A program made the position numbers and the translations under genes. Below the pieces are notes generated by a model. The model made no database searches. It was not told the DNA's origin and was given only the letters and a program-made list of their open reading frames with translations. A stretch of DNA of 7,480 bases from Porticoccus sp047635255 (GTDB lineage Bacteria > Pseudomonadota > Gammaproteobacteria > Pseudomonadales > Porticoccaceae), in contig JBLIIR010000055.1 in assembly GCA_047635255.1 (NCBI GenBank), forward strand, positions 1 to 7,480, written 5' to 3'. This document shows positions 4,693 through 7,480 of the stretch, piece by piece (the stretch's first letter is position 1; each line of letters opens with the position of its first letter).

Positions 4693-6942
4693 ATGCAAAG
4701 GGATAAATTATTAGGTGTTTTTTTGGCAGCTTTAGTATCTTTTTTGTCAGCCCCTCAAATGGTTATAGCTGAGAGTTCGACTAAAACTAAATCTAATCAA
4801 TTTTGGTGGCCCAATCAGCTCGATTTGTCTCCTTTGCGTGATCATGACATTCGCTCTAGTCCACTTGGTGAAGAATTTAATTATGCAAAAGCTTTTGAGT
4901 CACTCGATCTGGATGCTGCCAAGAAAGACATCGGCGCATTACTGACGACCTCACAAGATTGGTGGCCGGCAGATTATGGAAATTATGGACCATTCTTTAT
5001 TCGTATGGCTTGGCATAGTGCAGGTACATACCGCACATTGGATGGCCGAGGTGGTGGTGGTGGTGGACAGCAGCGTTTTGACCCCCTTAATAGCTGGCCT
5101 GATAACGGCAATCTTGATAAGGCGCGCCGGTTACTTTGGCCGGTAAAACAAAAATATGGCGAGACTCTTTCTTGGGCTGATTTAATGATTCTTGCGGGTA
5201 ACATTGCTCTTGAAAATATGGGTTTTGAAACCTACGGTTTTGCAGGAGGGCGTTCTGATGACTGGGAGCCTGATCTGGTTTATTGGGGTCCAGAGGTTGA
5301 AATGTTAGCGAGCGATCGCGAGGGACGAGATGGGAAACTTCAGCAGCCTTTAGGCGCAACTCATATGGGTTTGATTTACGTGAATCCTGAAGGCCCGAAA
5401 GGTAAGCCTGATCCGATAGGTTCTGCAAAGAATATCCGTACAGCCTTTGGGCGTATGGCAATGAATGATGAAGAGACAGTTGCCTTAATTGCGGGTGGCC
5501 ATACGTTTGGCAAGATGCATGGTGCTCACAAACCCAAAGATTGCGTTGGGCCAGCACCAGCAGCAACCCCCATTGAAAACCAGGGGTTAGGCTGGAAAAA
5601 TAAATGCGGCAAAGGTCACTCTGAAGATACAGCCACTAGCGGTCTTGAAGGGGCTTGGACGCAAGCACCAACACAGTGGACTAGTTTGTATTTAGAAAAC
5701 TTGCTGAATAACGAATGGGAGGAAACACGGAGTCCTGCAGGTGCAATTCAGTGGGTACCAAAGAACAGAGGTTTAGAGGACTCTGTGCCAGATGCGCATG
5801 TGAAAGGAAAATTTCATGCACCTGTGATGACTACAGCCGACCTTGCATTGAAATTTGATCCTGAATACAAAAAGATCGCCGAACGTTTTTTGGCGGATCC
5901 AGTAGAATATCAAAAGACTTTTGCTAAAGCATGGTACAAGTTAACTCATCGCGATATGGGTCCAAGCGCACGCTTCTTGGGTAAAGAAGTACCAGAAGAG
6001 GAATTAATTTGGCAGGATCCTGTGCCAAAACCAGACTACAAGATGGTTAGCGACAGCGATATAGCTGGCTTAAAAGAAGAAATTCTTAAATCTGGTTTGA
6101 GTAACTCAGAGTTGGTGACTGTTGCTTGGGCGTCAGCTTCGAGTTTTCGTGCATCAGACATGCGTGGCGGTGCTAATGGCGCACGAATCGCACTAGCTCC
6201 TCAAAATACCTGGAAGATTAATAATTCAGCGGAACTAACCAAGGTGCTTAAAAAACTGAAGTCTATCCAAAGAGGCTTTAATAGCTCATTTCTTAATGAC
6301 TCATTTTTGGGTCGCAAAGTATCTTTGGCTGACTTGATAGTGCTTGCTGGGGCGACGGCTATTGAGAAAGCAGCTCAAGATGCGGGTATATCAATTGAAG
6401 TGCCATTCACTCCAGGCCGGGGCGACACAACTCGGGAGCAAATAGATGTAAATTCTTTTGCTATGCTAGAGCCAAAAGCAGATGCATTCCGCAATTATTT
6501 TAATAAAGATGAAAGCCATCGATCTCCAACAGAGATGTTAATAGATAAGGCCGATCAGCTGACTCTAACTGTGCCAGAAATGACGGTATTATTGGGCGGC
6601 ATGCGCATGTTAGGTGCTAATGCAGATGGCAGTAGTCATGGTGTGTTTACGGATAATCCTGGTGCGCTTAGCAATGACTTCTTTGTGAATCTTTTGGGTA
6701 TGGATACTAAGTGGCGCAAAGCAAACACTGAAGGGGTGTATGAAGGAGTAGATCGCAAAACTGGTGAGGTAAAATATACCGCGACACCAGTTGATTTAAT
6801 CTTTGGCTCAAGTTCCGAGTTGCGGGCTATTGCTGAAGCCTATGCCTTCGATACTTCGAAAGAGCGATTTGTTAAAGATTTTGTAAAAGCCTGGATAAAG
6901 GTTATGCAATTGGATCGCTTCGACCTTAAGCATGACATTTAA
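4693..6942 (+). CDS. katG: Exported catalase-peroxidase
   Basis: A bifunctional heme catalase-peroxidase that removes hydrogen peroxide, 749 residues as precursor. Residues 1-26 are a signal peptide (QRDK, then hydrophobic 6-20, cleavage after Val24-Ile-Ala26), so this is a periplasmic form like EHEC KatP; most KatG are cytoplasmic. The distal site is Arg104, Trp107, His108 (RMAWHSAGTYR). The Met-Tyr-Trp adduct residues are Trp107, Tyr229 (GLIYVNPEGP) and Met255. The proximal site is His270 (GGHTFGK), Trp322 and Asp383 (MTTADLAL); Arg420 in THRDMGP is the mobile arginine. The degenerate C-terminal peroxidase-like domain (from about 460) is complete. ATG 4693 is chosen over an in-frame TTG at 4624 because it opens the signal peptide, has AGAGAG (4678-4683) upstream, and the TTG precedes the promoter -35. 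Heme must be loaded after export. Confidence 0.97.
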   Translation: MQRDKLLGVFLAALVSFLSAPQMVIAESSTKTKSNQFWWPNQLDLSPLRDHDIRSSPLGEEFNYAKAFESLDLDAAKKDIGALLTTSQDWWPADYGNYGPFFIRMAWHSAGTYRTLDGRGGGGGGQQRFDPLNSWPDNGNLDKARRLLWPVKQKYGETLSWADLMILAGNIALENMGFETYGFAGGRSDDWEPDLVYWGPEVEMLASDREGRDGKLQQPLGATHMGLIYVNPEGPKGKPDPIGSAKNIRTAFGRMAMNDEETVALIAGGHTFGKMHGAHKPKDCVGPAPAATPIENQGLGWKNKCGKGHSEDTATSGLEGAWTQAPTQWTSLYLENLLNNEWEETRSPAGAIQWVPKNRGLEDSVPDAHVKGKFHAPVMTTADLALKFDPEYKKIAERFLADPVEYQKTFAKAWYKLTHRDMGPSARFLGKEVPEEELIWQDPVPKPDYKMVSDSDIAGLKEEILKSGLSNSELVTVAWASASSFRASDMRGGANGARIALAPQNTWKINNSAELTKVLKKLKSIQRGFNSSFLNDSFLGRKVSLADLIVLAGATAIEKAAQDAGISIEVPFTPGRGDTTREQIDVNSFAMLEPKADAFRNYFNKDESHRSPTEMLIDKADQLTLTVPEMTVLLGGMRMLGANADGSSHGVFTDNPGALSNDFFVNLLGMDTKWRKANTEGVYEGVDRKTGEVKYTATPVDLIFGSSSELRAIAEAYAFDTSKERFVKDFVKAWIKVMQLDRFDLKHDI

Positions 6943-6956
6943 TCTATGGCATAAAT

Positions 6957-6995
6957 AAAAAAGATTGTTTATATGTGGCGCCCTAAACTCTTTTT
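6957..6995 (+). terminator. Probable katG transcription terminator
   Basis: An A-rich arm ending AAAAAGA (6958-6964) pairs with TCTTTTT (6989-6995), and GTTTA (6967-6971) pairs with TAAAC (6984-6988), closing on a GG/CC pair around CGC (6977-6983). The stem therefore ends in a T run, beginning 15 bases after the katG stop. It is AT-rich with internal bulges, so it is probably moderate in strength; the complementary A and T tracts could work in both directions. Confidence 0.48.
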
Positions 6996-6999
6996 CAGG

Positions 7000-7064
7000 A
7001 AGATTATGAGGGTAGAGTAGCGCTTTGAAAAGCCTCCAGTAGTATGTGGGCTCTCTATAATCTT
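7000..7064 (+). ncRNA. Possible structured leader RNA upstream of aceE
   Basis: A closing helix is formed by AAGATTAT-GAGGG (7000-7012) and CTCTC-T-ATAATCTT (7051-7064): 13 pairs including one G-U, with a single bulged base at 7056. Inside lie two further hairpins: GCTT-TGAA-AAGC (7022-7033), and CTCCA with TGTGG (7034-7038/7045-7049, one mismatch). Together these give a three-way-junction shape. It could instead be an attenuator, since TTTTC follows, or chance folding in AT-rich DNA. No promoter for it is clear. I cannot match it to a named RNA family. Confidence 0.33.
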
Positions 7065-7114
7065 TTCATAAAGAAATCAATCAGATGAAACAATTTTTCG
7101 GCGGTGTGTGGGTC

Positions 7115-7136
7115 CATATCTATCTCTCCTGATATG
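7115..7136 (+). promoter_or_regulatory. Inverted repeat with start-site-complementary arm, aceE leader
   Basis: CATATC (7115-7120) and GATATG (7131-7136) form a six-pair hairpin with a 10-base loop ending CTCTCCT. The left arm is also complementary to AGATATG at the aceE start (7227-7233, seven pairs with CATATCT), and CTCTCCT pairs with the AGGTGAG ribosome site with one mismatch. This could let the leader hide the start site. It is inference from short matches. Confidence 0.28.
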
Positions 7137-7157
7137 CCTGCCATGATGCACAAGGAA

Positions 7158-7190
7158 GTCTTGCGCGCCAAGACAAATAGAGAGTAAGAT
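7158..7190 (+). promoter_or_regulatory. Inverted repeat and weak promoter before aceE
   Basis: GTCTTG (7158-7163) and CAAGAC (7169-7174) form a perfect six-base inverted repeat around CGCGC, an operator-like shape. It overlaps a possible -35, TTGCGC (7161-7166), with TAAGAT (7185-7190) 18 bases on as a mediocre -10. Transcription would begin near 7197, 34 bases before aceE. It does not match the ATTGGT/ACCAAT half-sites of the E. coli PdhR box. Confidence 0.35.
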
Positions 7191-7230
7191 TGTGCTGTAT
7201 CACCTTTTTTGGTAACTGGATAGGTGAGAT

Positions 7231-7480
7231 ATGACCCATGATGTAGATCCTTTGGAAACGCAAGAGTGGCTCGAAGCCTTCGACTCGGTATACAAAGTCC
7301 ACGGCGAAGACAGGGTAGCCTTTCTGCTCAACGAACTTCAGGCTCATGCTAGTAGCCAGAGCATAAAGCTGCCATCTTCGGTTACCACTCCATTTCACAA
7401 TACTATTAGTCCTCCGCGTGAAAAGCGTATGCCTGGCGACCTTCTTATGGAGCGCCGTATTCGTTCGCTAGTGCGATGGA
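7231..7480 (+). CDS. aceE: Pyruvate dehydrogenase E1 component, N-terminal part (open at window end)
   Basis: The first 83 codons of the homodimeric E1 subunit, which decarboxylates pyruvate with thiamine diphosphate and passes the acetyl group to E2 of the complex. The N-terminus MTHDVDPLETQEWLEAF and the later ITSP-like to RMPGDLLMERRIRSLVRW block follow the family's N-terminal pattern; in E. coli this N-terminal stretch is flexible and contacts E2. The catalytic regions lie beyond the window. The reading frame is open to 7480, so the gene is partial only because the sequence ends. ATG 7231 follows AGGTGAG (7222-7228), two bases apart, which is tight. Normally aceF follows. Here the upstream neighbour is katG, not pdhR, so regulation by a linked PdhR gene is not supported. 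The function call is strong; the details of control are not. Confidence 0.93.
   Translation, partial: MTHDVDPLETQEWLEAFDSVYKVHGEDRVAFLLNELQAHASSQSIKLPSSVTTPFHNTISPPREKRMPGDLLMERRIRSLVRW

Noticed and set aside
5087..5566. Long open frame on the minus strand inside katG
   Set aside because: It is antisense to conserved katG sequence, with low-complexity protein and no start context; it reflects katG codon use.
7085..7132. Fifteen-residue ORF MKQFFGGVWVHIYLS in the aceE leader
   Set aside because: Only a weak ribosome site and no repeated regulatory amino acid; it could be a leader peptide but is not supported by sequence alone.
7134..7187. Seventeen-residue ORF starting MPAMMHKEV in the aceE leader
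   Set aside because: No ribosome site and no recognisable product; ORFs of this size are expected by chance.
7120..7398. Minus-strand open frame crossing the aceE start
   Set aside because: It overlaps the strongly recognisable AceE N-terminus on the other strand and resembles no known protein.

Overview
This window looks like ordinary chromosome from a Gammaproteobacterium with fairly low G+C. The basis is an aceE start of the homodimeric gammaproteobacterial type, a QueE with the CX14CX2C cluster seen in some Proteobacteria, a DUF3429 membrane protein, and a lipoprotein PDZ-M48 peptidase. I cannot place it to genus; a marine lineage is a guess. I see no mobile element, CRISPR array, rRNA or tRNA.

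Layout. (1) At 67-510 (+) lies a DUF3429 membrane protein. It converges on a two-gene minus-strand operon: an exported TlpA-like thioredoxin (2175-1645), then 4 bases later a lipoprotein M48 metallopeptidase with a PDZ domain (1640-549). (2) Divergent from that operon, behind a strong extended -10 promoter, is an exported two-cysteine glutathione peroxidase (2269-2859). It is followed by queC and queE (2901-4222), joined by an ATGA overlap, for 7-deazaguanine (preQ0/queuosine) synthesis. (3) An 11-codon ORF overlaps, by GTGA, an 85-codon gene of unknown function (4323-4580). (4) A large catalase-peroxidase with a signal peptide (4693-6942) follows a promoter and an 18-bp perfect palindrome. 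(5) The window ends in the first 83 codons of aceE (7231 onward), an open-ended partial gene, preceded by a structured-looking 288-base leader.

How the genes fit together. Four of the nine protein genes carry clear export signals. Three of these, TlpA-like, Gpx and KatG, are redox or peroxide enzymes, so much of the window serves peroxide and thiol control in the periplasm. The divergent TlpA/Gpx pair could form a reductant/peroxidase couple; this is inference. queC-queE is a standard biosynthetic pair and may receive read-through from gpx. The most interesting unexplained signals are in non-coding DNA: a possible three-way-junction RNA and start-site-complementary element before aceE, and the palindrome before katG. 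I found no clearly novel multi-gene system.
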